Shown: piece after piece, positions 24,734-32,538 of the stretch
How positions within the stretch are numbered: the first letter of the stretch is position 1
How the letters are laid out: each line of letters opens with the position of its first letter
Origin: Gemmatimonadota bacterium
GTDB lineage: Bacteria; Gemmatimonadota; Gemmatimonadetes; Longimicrobiales; Gaopeijiaceae
Assembly (NCBI GenBank): GCA_022822445.1
Contig: JAJEBR010000013.1
Location: 1-39,025 of the forward strand
Length of the DNA: 39,025 nt
Reading direction: 5' to 3'
Translations under genes and position numbers: made by a program
The notes under the pieces: generated by a model
Databases searched by the model: none
The model's input: only the letters and a program-made list of their open reading frames with translations
Told to the model about the DNA's origin: nothing

Positions 24734-26068
24734 TCAGCGGCTCCGGTCGTCCACCAGCGCCGGGGCCTCCGAATCGATCGTCCCGGGTTCCACCACCTCC
24801 ACCCCCGCCCTCACCTTCACGGCCTCGCGGATCCGCGCGGCGAGCCCGGCGACCTCCTCATCACCAATCTCGCACCCCTGCGCGGCCTCCACCCGCACGG
24901 TGAGCACATCGCGCCCGCCGGCATCCGCCGTCACCACGGCCTGGTACCGCGCGACGACGGCATCGCCCCCCAGCGCCCCGGCCAGCTCCCGCGGATGCAC
25001 GAACATGCCCCTCACCTTCACGCCCTCGCCCACGCGGCCCAGGAACCCGGTCAGCCGGGGCGCCGCGCGGCCACACCGGCACGGCTCCCGCTTCCACGCC
25101 GACAGGTCCCCCGTCCCGAACCGCACCAGCGGGTAGATCTCGTTCGGGCTCGTCACCACCACCTGCCCCGCCTCGCCCTCCGCCGCCGGGCGGTCGTCGC
25201 CCGGGACGAGCACCTCGACCACGATCTCGATCGATACGTGCCATCCGTCCTTCGCTTCGCACTCGTGGCCGATGGTCCCCGCGTCGGCGGTCCCGTACGA
25301 CTGGTAGACATCCACGCCGAACTCGTCCTGGAGGCGGGCGCGCAGCGGCGGCGGCAGGGGCGCACCGGTCACGAGGGCACGCCGGAAGGGCAGCCTCCGC
25401 CCTGTCTCCCGGGCCCGCTCCAGCAGCGTCAGCAGGAACTGCGGCGTGCCGGTGTAGCCGGTGGCACCGGCCGCGCACGCCACGTCGATCTGCGCGGCCG
25501 TATTCCCCACACCGCCCGGGATCACCGCGCACCCCACTGCGCGCAGTCCGCTGTCCAGCATCATTCCGCCGGGCGTCAGGTGGTAGGAGAAGGTGTTGAG
25601 CACGACATCGTCCGGCCGGAATCCAGCCGCCCAGACCGCCGGCGCCACCCGCCAGAAATCGTCGCGGCGCCCCTCCGGGTCGTTGATCGGCCCCGGCGAG
25701 CGATACACCCGGCGCAACGAGCCCGCCGGCACCGCGAGCATCCCCCCGAACGGCGGCTCGGAGGCCTGGAGGGCAGGCAGATCATCCTTCGCGAGCACCG
25801 GGACCGCGGTCAGGCCGGCCGCGGAGCGAACGCCCTCGGGCGAGACCCCGGCCCTGGCCAGCCGTCTCCGGACTTCGCGGCTGCGCATGGCCCCGTAGCG
25901 GACCGCCAGCACCGCCAGCCGGTCCTGCACGGCGCCCCAGTCCGCCGGGGCTTCGCGGTCGGGATCGTAGAGGGGCGTGCAAACCGGAGCGCCGGCGGAT
26001 GGGCCGACGGGCGCACCACCGGAAGCGCCGCCGGATGGGCCGCCGGGAGTGCCGCTCACGACAGCCAC
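24734..26068 (-). CDS. PaaK-like (phenylacetate-CoA ligase family) acyl-activating enzyme
   Basis: This 444-aa adenylate-forming enzyme is of the phenylacetate-CoA ligase group. Visible motifs are TGTPQFLLTLLERA, the adenine-binding YQSYGTADAGTIGHEC, YPLVRFGTGDLS with the conserved Asp, and a C-terminal domain with GRVGEGVKVRGMFVHP. The usual Ser/Gly/Thr-rich ATP loop is replaced by RVYRSPGPINDPEG, which may mark a subfamily. A His/Cys-containing CRCGR lies after the GTGD motif. The N-terminus (about 30 residues) is Gly/Pro/Ala-rich. The start overlaps the LivF-like stop by 13 bases, placing it in the transporter operon. It likely couples uptake to CoA activation; the substrate could be aromatic or another carboxylic acid. 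Confidence 0.8.
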   Translation of the reverse strand: MAVVSGTPGGPSGGASGGAPVGPSAGAPVCTPLYDPDREAPADWGAVQDRLAVLAVRYGAMRSREVRRRLARAGVSPEGVRSAAGLTAVPVLAKDDLPALQASEPPFGGMLAVPAGSLRRVYRSPGPINDPEGRRDDFWRVAPAVWAAGFRPDDVVLNTFSYHLTPGGMMLDSGLRAVGCAVIPGGVGNTAAQIDVACAAGATGYTGTPQFLLTLLERARETGRRLPFRRALVTGAPLPPPLRARLQDEFGVDVYQSYGTADAGTIGHECEAKDGWHVSIEIVVEVLVPGDDRPAAEGEAGQVVVTSPNEIYPLVRFGTGDLSAWKREPCRCGRAAPRLTGFLGRVGEGVKVRGMFVHPRELAGALGGDAVVARYQAVVTADAGGRDVLTVRVEAAQGCEIGDEEVAGLAARIREAVKVRAGVEVVEPGTIDSEAPALVDDRSR

Positions 26069-26919
26069 CGTTTCCGCCGCCGGTAGTGCTTCACGTCCCG
26101 GTAGGATCTCCGTCCGCCATCCCCCAGTCCCAGGTAGAACTCCTTCACGTCCTCGTTGTCGCGGAGCTCGTCGGCCGTGCCCTCCAGTACGACGCGCCCG
26201 CCCTCCATCACGTACCCGTAATCGGCCACCGAGAGCGCCAGGCGCGCGTTCTGCTCGACCAGCAGGATCGTCGTCCCCTCCTCGCGGTTGATCCGCTCGA
26301 CGATCTCGAAGATGCTCTCCACCAGGATCGGGGCGAGTCCCAGCGACGGCTCGTCGAGCAGCATCATCCGCGGCGACGCCATCAGTGCGCGCCCCAGCGC
26401 CAGCATCTGCTGCTCGCCGCCCGACAGGTGGCCCGCGGTCTGCCTGCGCCGCTCGGCCAGCGCCGGAAAGTAGTGGAAGACCTTCTGCACGTCGGAGTCG
26501 GCCGCCCTCCGGTCCCGCCGCGTGTACGCCCCCGCCGCCAGGTTCTCCTGCACGGTGAGGTGCTCGAAGACGCGCCGCCCCTCCAGCACCTGGAAGATCC
26601 CCATCTCGACGATCCGGTGCGCGTCGGTGCCCTGGATCTCCTCGCCGTCGAAGACGATGGTGCCGTCGGTGACCTCGCCGTCCTCGACATGGAGCAGGCC
26701 CGAGATCGCCTTCAGGGTGGTGGTCTTCCCCGCCCCGTTCGAGCCGAGCAGCGCGGCGATCTTCCCTTCGCCCACCTCGAGGGAGAGGCCCCGCAGCACC
26801 AGGATCACGTCGTCGTAGAGGACCTCGATGTTGTTGAGGCGCAGGAGGGAGTCGGCGTCCGCGACGGGCTGGCCGTTCTCCGTGCCCGCGGCGGCACCAT
26901 CGCCGGAGTCACGGGTCAC
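26056..26919 (-). CDS. livF: LivF-type ABC transporter ATPase
   Basis: This 287-aa ATPase has Walker A GSNGAGKTT at 59-67, the signature LSGGEQQMLALGRAL, Walker B MMLLDEPSLGL, and LVEQNARLAL, which is characteristic of LivF rather than LivG. It pairs with LivG, LivH, LivM and LivK in this window to form a branched-chain-amino-acid-type (HAAT) importer. The start is GTG at 26919, 10 bases after the LivK stop. The C-terminus is extended by about 30 basic residues (RRSYRDVKHYRRRKRWLS) that overlap the ligase gene. The substrate need not be an amino acid; homologues take up aromatic acids, amides and urea. Confidence 0.9.
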   Translation of the reverse strand: MTRDSGDGAAAGTENGQPVADADSLLRLNNIEVLYDDVILVLRGLSLEVGEGKIAALLGSNGAGKTTTLKAISGLLHVEDGEVTDGTIVFDGEEIQGTDAHRIVEMGIFQVLEGRRVFEHLTVQENLAAGAYTRRDRRAADSDVQKVFHYFPALAERRRQTAGHLSGGEQQMLALGRALMASPRMMLLDEPSLGLAPILVESIFEIVERINREEGTTILLVEQNARLALSVADYGYVMEGGRVVLEGTADELRDNEDVKEFYLGLGDGGRRSYRDVKHYRRRKRWLS

Positions 26920-26929
26920 GGCCCCCGCC

Positions 26930-28135
26930 TCACCCCGCGGTCGGCGCTTCGATGAACTCCGTCATCGGCGTCCAAACGCCGCCCTCCACGCGAAAGATCC
27001 TGAGCCCCTTCGACCCCAGGTGGTCCGCCGGCGTGAAGGTGATCGGCACGGTCACGCCCTGCATGTCGAAGTCGGTGAAGGTCTCGAGCGCGGCCCTGAT
27101 GTTGGCGCCGGTCAACTCGTCCCCTGCCGTCAGCACCTGCCGCATCGCCTCGGCGAAGACCGCGAAGGTCCACCAGGCCTGCGTGTAGGCGTTCGTCTTT
27201 CCCTCGGCCGACTCGCCCTGCGCCTCCAGGTAGTCGCGGATGACGCGGGTGCCCGGCACATCGAACCCGAGGGGCGCGTACGGCATCGTCCCCATGACCC
27301 CCTCGGCCGCGTCTCCCGCCAGCTGCACCAGCTGCCCGTTGGAGCACCAGTTCAGACAGATGAGCGTCACTTCCAGCCCCAGGCTGCGCGCGTTCTGAAC
27401 CGCGACGGCGGCGGGACCGGAGGTGTTCTGGAAGACGACGTACTGCGCGCCGCTCTGGCGGATGCGGGAGAACTCGCCGGTGTAGTCCACGGCGCCCCGC
27501 GGCATCTCGTAGAGGGTGAGGTCGATGCCGCGCGCTGCGGCGAACTCGATCCCCCCCAGGCGGGCGGGAGAGGTCCCGAACGGACTCGCGTTGTGCATGA
27601 GCGCGACGACCGGCGCGCCGCCTTCGTGATTCTCGGCGATCCAGTCGAGTGCAATGCGAAACTGGTCGCTATAGCTCGTAGCGAGCAGGAAGTTGTACGG
27701 TGCCTCGGCCGGGTCGCCCAGGACGTGCGACAGGGACGCCGAGCTGAAGGGAATCTCGTCCTCGGCGATGCGAAGCTTCAGGGCCTCGGTGTCGCCGGTC
27801 CCCCACCCCATGAAGGCGACGACGCCCTCGTTCACGAACTGGCTGTACAGCTGCTCCGCGCGGGGGACCTGGTAGGCGTAGTCCTGGTAGATCAGGTCGA
27901 TCGGCCGCCCCTCGATCCCGCCCTGCATGTTGGTCCAGTCGACGAAGCCGCGCATGCCGTCGGCGTAGTCGGTGCCCACGTCCGCGGTGGGGCCGGTCAG
28001 GTCGAAGATTGCGCCGACCTTGATGGCTTCGGCGCCGTCGGCCATGTCGCCAGCGTCGCCCCCGCACGCCGCGCCGGCGACGAGCAGGGCGGCAACCAGG
28101 AGATGCATCCGCATTCGAGCGCGGTGCCCATTCAT
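26930..28135 (-). CDS. livK: LivK-type periplasmic substrate-binding lipoprotein
   Basis: This 401-aa binding protein (from the chosen start) has a lipoprotein signal ending in VAGAACGG. It shows the type I periplasmic binding fold used by HAAT importers: IKVGAIFDLTGPTADVG at the start, VVFQNTSGPAAVAVQNARSLG in the middle, and a C-terminal segment GVTVPITFTPADHLGSKGLRIFRVEGG. The open frame begins at 28168, but 28135 gives a normal signal peptide; neither site has a good Shine-Dalgarno. It is separated from LivF by 10 bases. The 64-bp gap upstream holds an AT-rich palindrome and may contain its own promoter. The ligand is unknown. Confidence 0.87.
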   Translation of the reverse strand: MNGHRARMRMHLLVAALLVAGAACGGDAGDMADGAEAIKVGAIFDLTGPTADVGTDYADGMRGFVDWTNMQGGIEGRPIDLIYQDYAYQVPRAEQLYSQFVNEGVVAFMGWGTGDTEALKLRIAEDEIPFSSASLSHVLGDPAEAPYNFLLATSYSDQFRIALDWIAENHEGGAPVVALMHNASPFGTSPARLGGIEFAAARGIDLTLYEMPRGAVDYTGEFSRIRQSGAQYVVFQNTSGPAAVAVQNARSLGLEVTLICLNWCSNGQLVQLAGDAAEGVMGTMPYAPLGFDVPGTRVIRDYLEAQGESAEGKTNAYTQAWWTFAVFAEAMRQVLTAGDELTGANIRAALETFTDFDMQGVTVPITFTPADHLGSKGLRIFRVEGGVWTPMTEFIEAPTAG

Positions 28136-28185
28136 CGACACTGTAATGTTCGCTTTACATAATGTCATGTGTTCTTTACTTCCCC
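28136..28185 (-). promoter_or_regulatory. AT-rich palindromic stretch upstream of the binding-protein gene
   Basis: This is one of the few AT-rich spots in the window. On the plus strand TAATGT occurs twice (28144-28149 and 28160-28165), and ACATAATGT forms a near-perfect palindrome with one central base. A promoter or operator for LivK expression independent of the upstream FtsX gene is plausible, but no textbook -35/-10 pair is present. If translation began at 28168 this stretch would be partly coding. Confidence 0.35.
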
Positions 28186-28199
28186 TGTCCCGCGGACTG

Positions 28200-29465
28200 C
28201 TACACCCGCACCGCGAGCCCGTCGTGAAGCGCTGTGCGGTAGGCCTTGAGCGCCGGCACGAATCCCATCAGGAAGCCTGCGGTCACCACCGCGCCCAGGA
28301 AGAGCCACTCGACGGGGCCGGGCGGCCGGATCGGGATGAAGAGCCCCACCTGCGCCTCGACGATCGGCTGGCCGGCCGAGAGCAGCACGTACACCAGCGC
28401 CAGTCCGGCGAGCGCACCCGCCGCGGCCAGGCACACCGATTCGAGCACCAGCAGCGCCACGATCCGGCCCGGCCCTGCTCCAACCGCGCGCAGGATCGCC
28501 ATCTCGCGCCTGCGCTCGTTCAGCGACGTGTAGAGCGAGACCAGCATCCCCAGCAGTCCCACCAGCACGACGAAGATCGTCACCAGCCTCAGCCCGGTCT
28601 CGGCGTAGCCGATCCCCTGCCACATCTCGTTCAGCGCAAGCCCCGGGATGACCGCCATCATCGGCTCGTCCTCGTAGTCGTTGATCTCGCGCTGCAGCCG
28701 GAGTACGTCGCGACGGTTGGTGGCGCCCACGAAGAACGAAGTCACCTGGGTGATCTCGATCTCCTCCATCGCGAGCACCTCCTCCTGCGTGCGCTCTTCG
28801 CCGGGCATCGGCGGCGCGCCGTCCTCCCACCCGAAGTGGATGGCCTCGATGCCCTCGAGGGTGACGTAGATGGCACGGTCCACCGGCGTGAAGGTCCTGG
28901 CCAGGATGCCCACCACCGTAAAGGGCAGCTGGTCGTGGTTCAGGAAGCCCACCTCGCCGATCCCGTGAGTGACCGCGACCTGGTCGCCGAGCCCGTAGCC
29001 CAGTTCGCTCGCCACATCCGCGCCGAGGGTCACGTCGAAGACCTCCGAGCCGGCGCGGCCCTCCGCGAGCGCGATCTCCTGGCCGCCGCGGTAGCGGTAG
29101 TGGCGGTAGAAGTCCTCGTTGGTGCCGATGACGCGGTAACCGCGGTGGCTGTCCCCGAGGCCGTAGGGGATGGTCCACTCGATCGCCGGGTGCTCGGCCC
29201 ACTCGCGGTAGGTGTCCCAGGAGAGGTTGGCCGTCGGAGAACCCATCCCGAAGACCGAGTAGAGCAGCAGCTGGATGGTGCCCCCCCTGGTCCCGACGAT
29301 CAGGTCGGTCTGGCTGATGGTGTTGGAGAAGCTCTCGCGCATGCCGACGCGCACGTTCTCGACGCCGACGAGGAGAGCGACGCTGAGCGCGATGGAGCCG
29401 ACCGTGAGAGAGGTGCTGAAGGCGCGGTTGCGCAGGGACTTGAGCGCGAGGTCGAGGGCGAGCAT
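28200..29465 (-). CDS. FtsX/MacB-type ABC transporter permease
   Basis: This 421-aa protein has the classic FtsX layout: one transmembrane helix near the N-terminus (about residues 14-34, AFSTSLTVGSIALSVALLVG), a large periplasmic domain of about 230 residues, then three helices near the end (VTIFVVLVGLLGMLVSLYTSL; IVALLVLESVCLAAAGALAGLAL; WLFLGAVVTAGFLMGF). The conserved cytosolic ERRREMAILRAVGA follows the second helix. These permeases act with a MacB/LolD-type ATPase in mechanotransmission or lipoprotein/efflux work rather than classic uptake. Its ATG overlaps the ATPase stop by one base (TGATG). The Liv importer genes surround the pair, but its own substrate is not apparent. Confidence 0.87.
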   Translation of the reverse strand: MLALDLALKSLRNRAFSTSLTVGSIALSVALLVGVENVRVGMRESFSNTISQTDLIVGTRGGTIQLLLYSVFGMGSPTANLSWDTYREWAEHPAIEWTIPYGLGDSHRGYRVIGTNEDFYRHYRYRGGQEIALAEGRAGSEVFDVTLGADVASELGYGLGDQVAVTHGIGEVGFLNHDQLPFTVVGILARTFTPVDRAIYVTLEGIEAIHFGWEDGAPPMPGEERTQEEVLAMEEIEITQVTSFFVGATNRRDVLRLQREINDYEDEPMMAVIPGLALNEMWQGIGYAETGLRLVTIFVVLVGLLGMLVSLYTSLNERRREMAILRAVGAGPGRIVALLVLESVCLAAAGALAGLALVYVLLSAGQPIVEAQVGLFIPIRPPGPVEWLFLGAVVTAGFLMGFVPALKAYRTALHDGLAVRV

Positions 29466-30148
29466 CAGGACTCCGCCCTGTTGATGTCGGGGAGGGAGAT
29501 GCTGCGTGAGAACATCCCCTCCAGGGTGCGGTCGTGGCTCACGAACATCAGCGTGGCGCCGGCGCGCTCGCACTCCCGGAAGAGCAGCTCGAGGAAGGCC
29601 TCCCGGCGGTCGAAGTCCAGCGACGAGGTCGGTTCATCGGCGACGATCAGCTCGGGTGCGCCGATCAGCGCCCGGCAGGCGGCCACCCGCTGCTGCTGTC
29701 CCACCGAGAGCTCCGTCACCGGTTTCTTCAGCAGGTCGCCGATCTGGAGGTGGCCGGCCAGTTGCGCGGCGGCCTCCTTCACGCTCGTGCCGTCCAGCCG
29801 GGCCCGGCGCCCCCCGTTCATGCGTGCCGGGAGCGCGATGTTGTCGAGGACCGACAGGTAGGGGATGAGGTTGAACATCTGGAAGACGTAGCCGATGTGC
29901 TCCGCCCGGAAGGCATCCCGCTGCGCTCCCGAGAGGGAGGCGAGGTCGCGGCCGAGCACTCCGACCTTGCCTTCATCCGGCTCCAGCACCCCCGCCAGCA
30001 CGCCGAGCAGCGTCGTCTTGCCGCTCCCGCTGGGACCGAAGAGGAATGCGCGCGCTCCTTGCTCAAGGGTCAACTCGGGGATGTCCAGCACCCAGGGGCC
30101 GCGACCGTAGCGGAAGCGGAGCCGCTGCACGTCGACTGCCAGGCTCAT
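29465..30148 (-). CDS. MacB/LolD-type ABC transporter ATPase
   Basis: This 227-aa ATPase has Walker A GPSGSGKTT at 38-46, the Q-loop in GYVFQMFNLIPYLSVLDNI typical of LolD/MacB, the signature LSVGQQQRVAACRAL, Walker B LIVADEPTSSLD, and VSHD as H-loop. It is the partner of the FtsX-type permease, with a one-base gene overlap. The start could be ATG at 30148, used here, or GTG at 30157; neither has a clear ribosome site. A DUF3299 protein lies 28-37 bases upstream, so the three probably form one operon segment. Confidence 0.88.
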   Translation of the reverse strand: MSLAVDVQRLRFRYGRGPWVLDIPELTLEQGARAFLFGPSGSGKTTLLGVLAGVLEPDEGKVGVLGRDLASLSGAQRDAFRAEHIGYVFQMFNLIPYLSVLDNIALPARMNGGRRARLDGTSVKEAAAQLAGHLQIGDLLKKPVTELSVGQQQRVAACRALIGAPELIVADEPTSSLDFDRREAFLELLFRECERAGATLMFVSHDRTLEGMFSRSISLPDINRAES

Positions 30149-30185
30149 GTCCGGCACCGGTCCGGTGGGGCGGCCAAATCGCGGA

Positions 30186-30749
30186 TCAGAACTCGTACGG
30201 GTATACGCGGTGGCCGGTGACGGTGAATCCGACGTCGCCGTAGACGCTCTTCGACATCTCGATCTTCAGGACGCCCTCGACCCACACCGGGTTCCAGCCA
30301 TCCATCTTCGCCCGCCTTCCCTCGTCCATCTGGATGTAGACGAGCTGGTTGGGCGGGGGAGGCGGCGTGTGAATGCAGGCGCCCACGTACGGCACGAGGA
30401 GGAACTCCGTCGCCGACGCCGCCCAGTCCTCGAGCGGAACGGTGAAGCCGGGGATCTTGACCATCTTGCCTTCCAGGGCGGCCAGCTCCTCGGGCTTGTC
30501 GCCGGTCCGGTAGTTGAGGTTGGCCAGCAGTTGCCAGCCCACCTCGGTCGTATCCTGGGCCGATGCGGTCGACAGCAGGGTCGCCGCGGTCGGGTTCAGC
30601 GCCGACGCGGCCGGCAGCAGGTCGACCGGGAACTTCGCTCCGTCCCCGGGATGCCCACCGTCCCCGGGATGCCCACCGGCCCCGGCAAGGGTTGCCACCA
30701 GCAGGGCGGCGGCGGCAGTGACGAGAAGCTTGCGGCTGGCTTCGATCAT
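30186..30749 (-). CDS. exported DUF3299 protein
   Basis: This 187-aa protein has a signal peptide (LLVTAAAALLVATLAGAG). A short repeat region HPGDGGHPGDG and a DUF3299 domain follow (roughly 70-187): VGWQLLANLNYRTGDKPEELAALEGKMVKIPGFTVPLE, then FLLVPYVGACIHTPPPPPNQLVY with a Cys and His, and a final FTVTGHRVYPYE. The domain's function is not established; the C/H in ACIHTPPPPPNQ could bind a metal or heme, but this is speculative. DUF3299 genes are repeatedly seen beside FtsX-type ABC systems, including zinc-regulated loci in Vibrio (from memory). AAGGA seven bases before the start supports 30749 over the longer frame. Confidence 0.82.
   Translation of the reverse strand: MIEASRKLLVTAAAALLVATLAGAGGHPGDGGHPGDGAKFPVDLLPAASALNPTAATLLSTASAQDTTEVGWQLLANLNYRTGDKPEELAALEGKMVKIPGFTVPLEDWAASATEFLLVPYVGACIHTPPPPPNQLVYIQMDEGRRAKMDGWNPVWVEGVLKIEMSKSVYGDVGFTVTGHRVYPYEF
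30641..30676. repeat. two tandem copies of an 18-bp unit (HPGDG repeats)
   Basis: CGTCCCCGGGATGCCCAC occurs at 30641-30658 and again at 30659-30676, without a mismatch. On the minus strand it encodes the HPGDG repeat just after the DUF3299 signal peptide. The unit keeps the frame. Confidence 0.88.
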
Positions 30750-30808
30750 CGGAAAATCCTTTGTCTGTAATCCTCGGCGGGGCCCGTCGTCACCCGGTCG
30801 TGACTCGC

Positions 30809-30862
30809 GGTCATCCTCAACGCGGTCCCCGGTCATCCTCAGTGCGACCCCCGGTCATCCTC
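30809..30862. repeat. 22-bp period direct repeat at the end of the M20 gene
   Basis: GGTCATCCTC occurs exactly at 30809-30818, 30831-30840 and 30853-30862, with diverged 12-bp interiors (AACGCGGTCCCC, AGTGCGACCCCC). The array spans the TGA stop of the M20 gene (30839-30841) and runs into the gap before the DUF3299 gene. On the minus strand each copy reads GAGGATGACC. Confidence 0.85.
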
Positions 30863-32449
30863 CGAAATGGGCCGGGTAATTGTGGGATACCTGATCCCCA
30901 GCTGCTCCAGATACGTGTCGAACCGGGTCTCATCATAGTAGTACTGCTTCAGGAGCGGACGATAGGTCTCCATGATCTCCCGGTTGAGGTCGATGGGTGG
31001 CAGGTCGTCGGGGCCTATGAAGGGAATATACTCCACACCCGCGGTCTGTTCATCCCGGAAGTAGCTCCAGGCCTGCTCGACCAGCTCCGGCTGGGCGAAG
31101 AGCTGCAGCGCGGTGCGGGCCATCACCCGGGCGCCCGCGACCGCCCCCTTGTGCGCGATCGGGGTCGCCATCGCCATGGCGCTCGACCAGTGGTGGCCGG
31201 GGAGTCCCGGCACATTCGACGGGAAGCGCAGGGTGACCGTGGGCACATTCCAGGAGATGTCGCCGATGTCGTCGGATCCGCCGCTGCGGCGCGGGCCCGG
31301 CGTACCGAGTCGCGAGAGCGAGGTCGGCATCCCCGACGGGACGCTCCCCACCGACTGCTGCACCGCACTGGCGAAGGCGTGGTCGTCGTCGGTCCACTCC
31401 GGGAGCCCGACGTCCTGGATGTGCTCGTACATCGTCTCGGCCACGACCCTGTTGAAGTGCCGCGGCCAGGCGGCCCCGATGATCCGGTAGGACATCTCGG
31501 TGTCGGTCATCATCGCCGCGCCCTCGGCGATGCGGATGGCGGTGTCGAAGTTGCGCTTGATGTCCTCGTAGTCCATCTCGCGTATGAAATACCACACCGA
31601 AGCGCTCGGCGGCACGACGTTCGGCTGATCGCCGCCGTCGCTGATCACGTAGTGGGAGCGCTGATTCGGATGAAGGTGCTCGCGGCGGAAATTCCACGCG
31701 ACGTTCATGAGCTCGACGGCGTCCAGCGCGCTGCGGCCGCGCCAGGGGGAGCCCGCACCGTGCGCCGCCTCGCCTGCAAAGGTGAACTCCACGGAGACGA
31801 GTCCCGTTCCGCCGCCCTGGCCCCAGCTCACCGACAGGTTGCTGCTGACGTGGGTGAAGAGGGTGACGTCGATGTCCTCCAGGTACCCGTCCCGCACGTA
31901 CCAGGCCTTGGACGCCAGCTGCTCCTCGGCGACCCCGGGCCAGAGCACCAGCGTGCCCTGGATCCCCTCGGCCTCCATGACGTCCTTGAGCGCGAGCGCC
32001 GCCACCACGTTGACCGCCTGTCCCGAGTTGTGGCCCTCGCCGTGCCCGGGGGCCCCCGGCACCAGCGGATCGTGATAGGCCACCCCCGGCTTCTGGTTGG
32101 CCTTCGGGATCCCGTCGATGTCGGATCCGAAGGAGATGACCGGCTCGCCGCTGCCCCAGCGCGCGAACCACGCGGTCGGGATGCCCACGGGTGCGCGCTC
32201 GACGGCGAATCCGTTCTCCTCCAGGATTCCCGTGATGTACGCCGAGGTCTCGATCTCCTGCTGCCCGAGTTCGGAGAAGGAGAAGATCTTGTCGACCATC
32301 ACCTGGGCGAGCTTGGCGCGGTCGAGAACGCCTTGTTCCACGCGCGTGAGAAGGGGCGCGAGCTGCTGCTCGGAAAGCCCCTGCGCGGCTGCGGCCGCGG
32401 GGAAGATGAGAAGGGTGGCCAGCGCCGCTTTGATCGTTCGGTTGGTCAT
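30839..32449 (-). CDS. exported M20-family amidohydrolase (AbgB-like)
   Basis: This 536-aa protein has a signal peptide (ALATLLIFPAAAAAQ). The M20 amidohydrolase pattern follows: SFGSDIDGIP (metal Asp), HGEGHNSGQAVNVVAALALKDVM (metal His), VAEEQLASKAWYV (general base and metal Glu), a lid domain with HGAGSPWRGRSALDAVELMNV, and NVPGLPGHHWSSA near the C-terminus with a late His ligand. The size and segment order resemble the p-aminobenzoyl-glutamate hydrolase subunit AbgB and related amidohydrolases. It could split an amide-linked conjugate in the periplasm and deliver the acid to the surrounding importer and CoA ligases; this link is inferred from position only. AGGTG lies six bases before the start. 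Confidence 0.85.
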   Translation of the reverse strand: MTNRTIKAALATLLIFPAAAAAQGLSEQQLAPLLTRVEQGVLDRAKLAQVMVDKIFSFSELGQQEIETSAYITGILEENGFAVERAPVGIPTAWFARWGSGEPVISFGSDIDGIPKANQKPGVAYHDPLVPGAPGHGEGHNSGQAVNVVAALALKDVMEAEGIQGTLVLWPGVAEEQLASKAWYVRDGYLEDIDVTLFTHVSSNLSVSWGQGGGTGLVSVEFTFAGEAAHGAGSPWRGRSALDAVELMNVAWNFRREHLHPNQRSHYVISDGGDQPNVVPPSASVWYFIREMDYEDIKRNFDTAIRIAEGAAMMTDTEMSYRIIGAAWPRHFNRVVAETMYEHIQDVGLPEWTDDDHAFASAVQQSVGSVPSGMPTSLSRLGTPGPRRSGGSDDIGDISWNVPTVTLRFPSNVPGLPGHHWSSAMAMATPIAHKGAVAGARVMARTALQLFAQPELVEQAWSYFRDEQTAGVEYIPFIGPDDLPPIDLNREIMETYRPLLKQYYYDETRFDTYLEQLGIRYPTITRPISEDDRGSH

Positions 32450-32538
32450 TGACGCACCTGGAGGAGAAGAACGAACGGGGGAATCAGGAATGCCTGAAGA
32501 TAGGGACTGGCGACCCGCGCCGGAAAGGTGCACGGCCG

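Noticed and set aside
24725..24740. A possible terminator between convergent genes ending at 24732 and 24734
   Set aside because: Only one base separates the stops and no hairpin with T-run is present.
30750..30836. An N-terminal extension of the DUF3299 protein beginning at 30836
   Set aside because: It is charged low-complexity sequence from the 22-bp repeats, before a normal signal peptide with its own AAGGA site.
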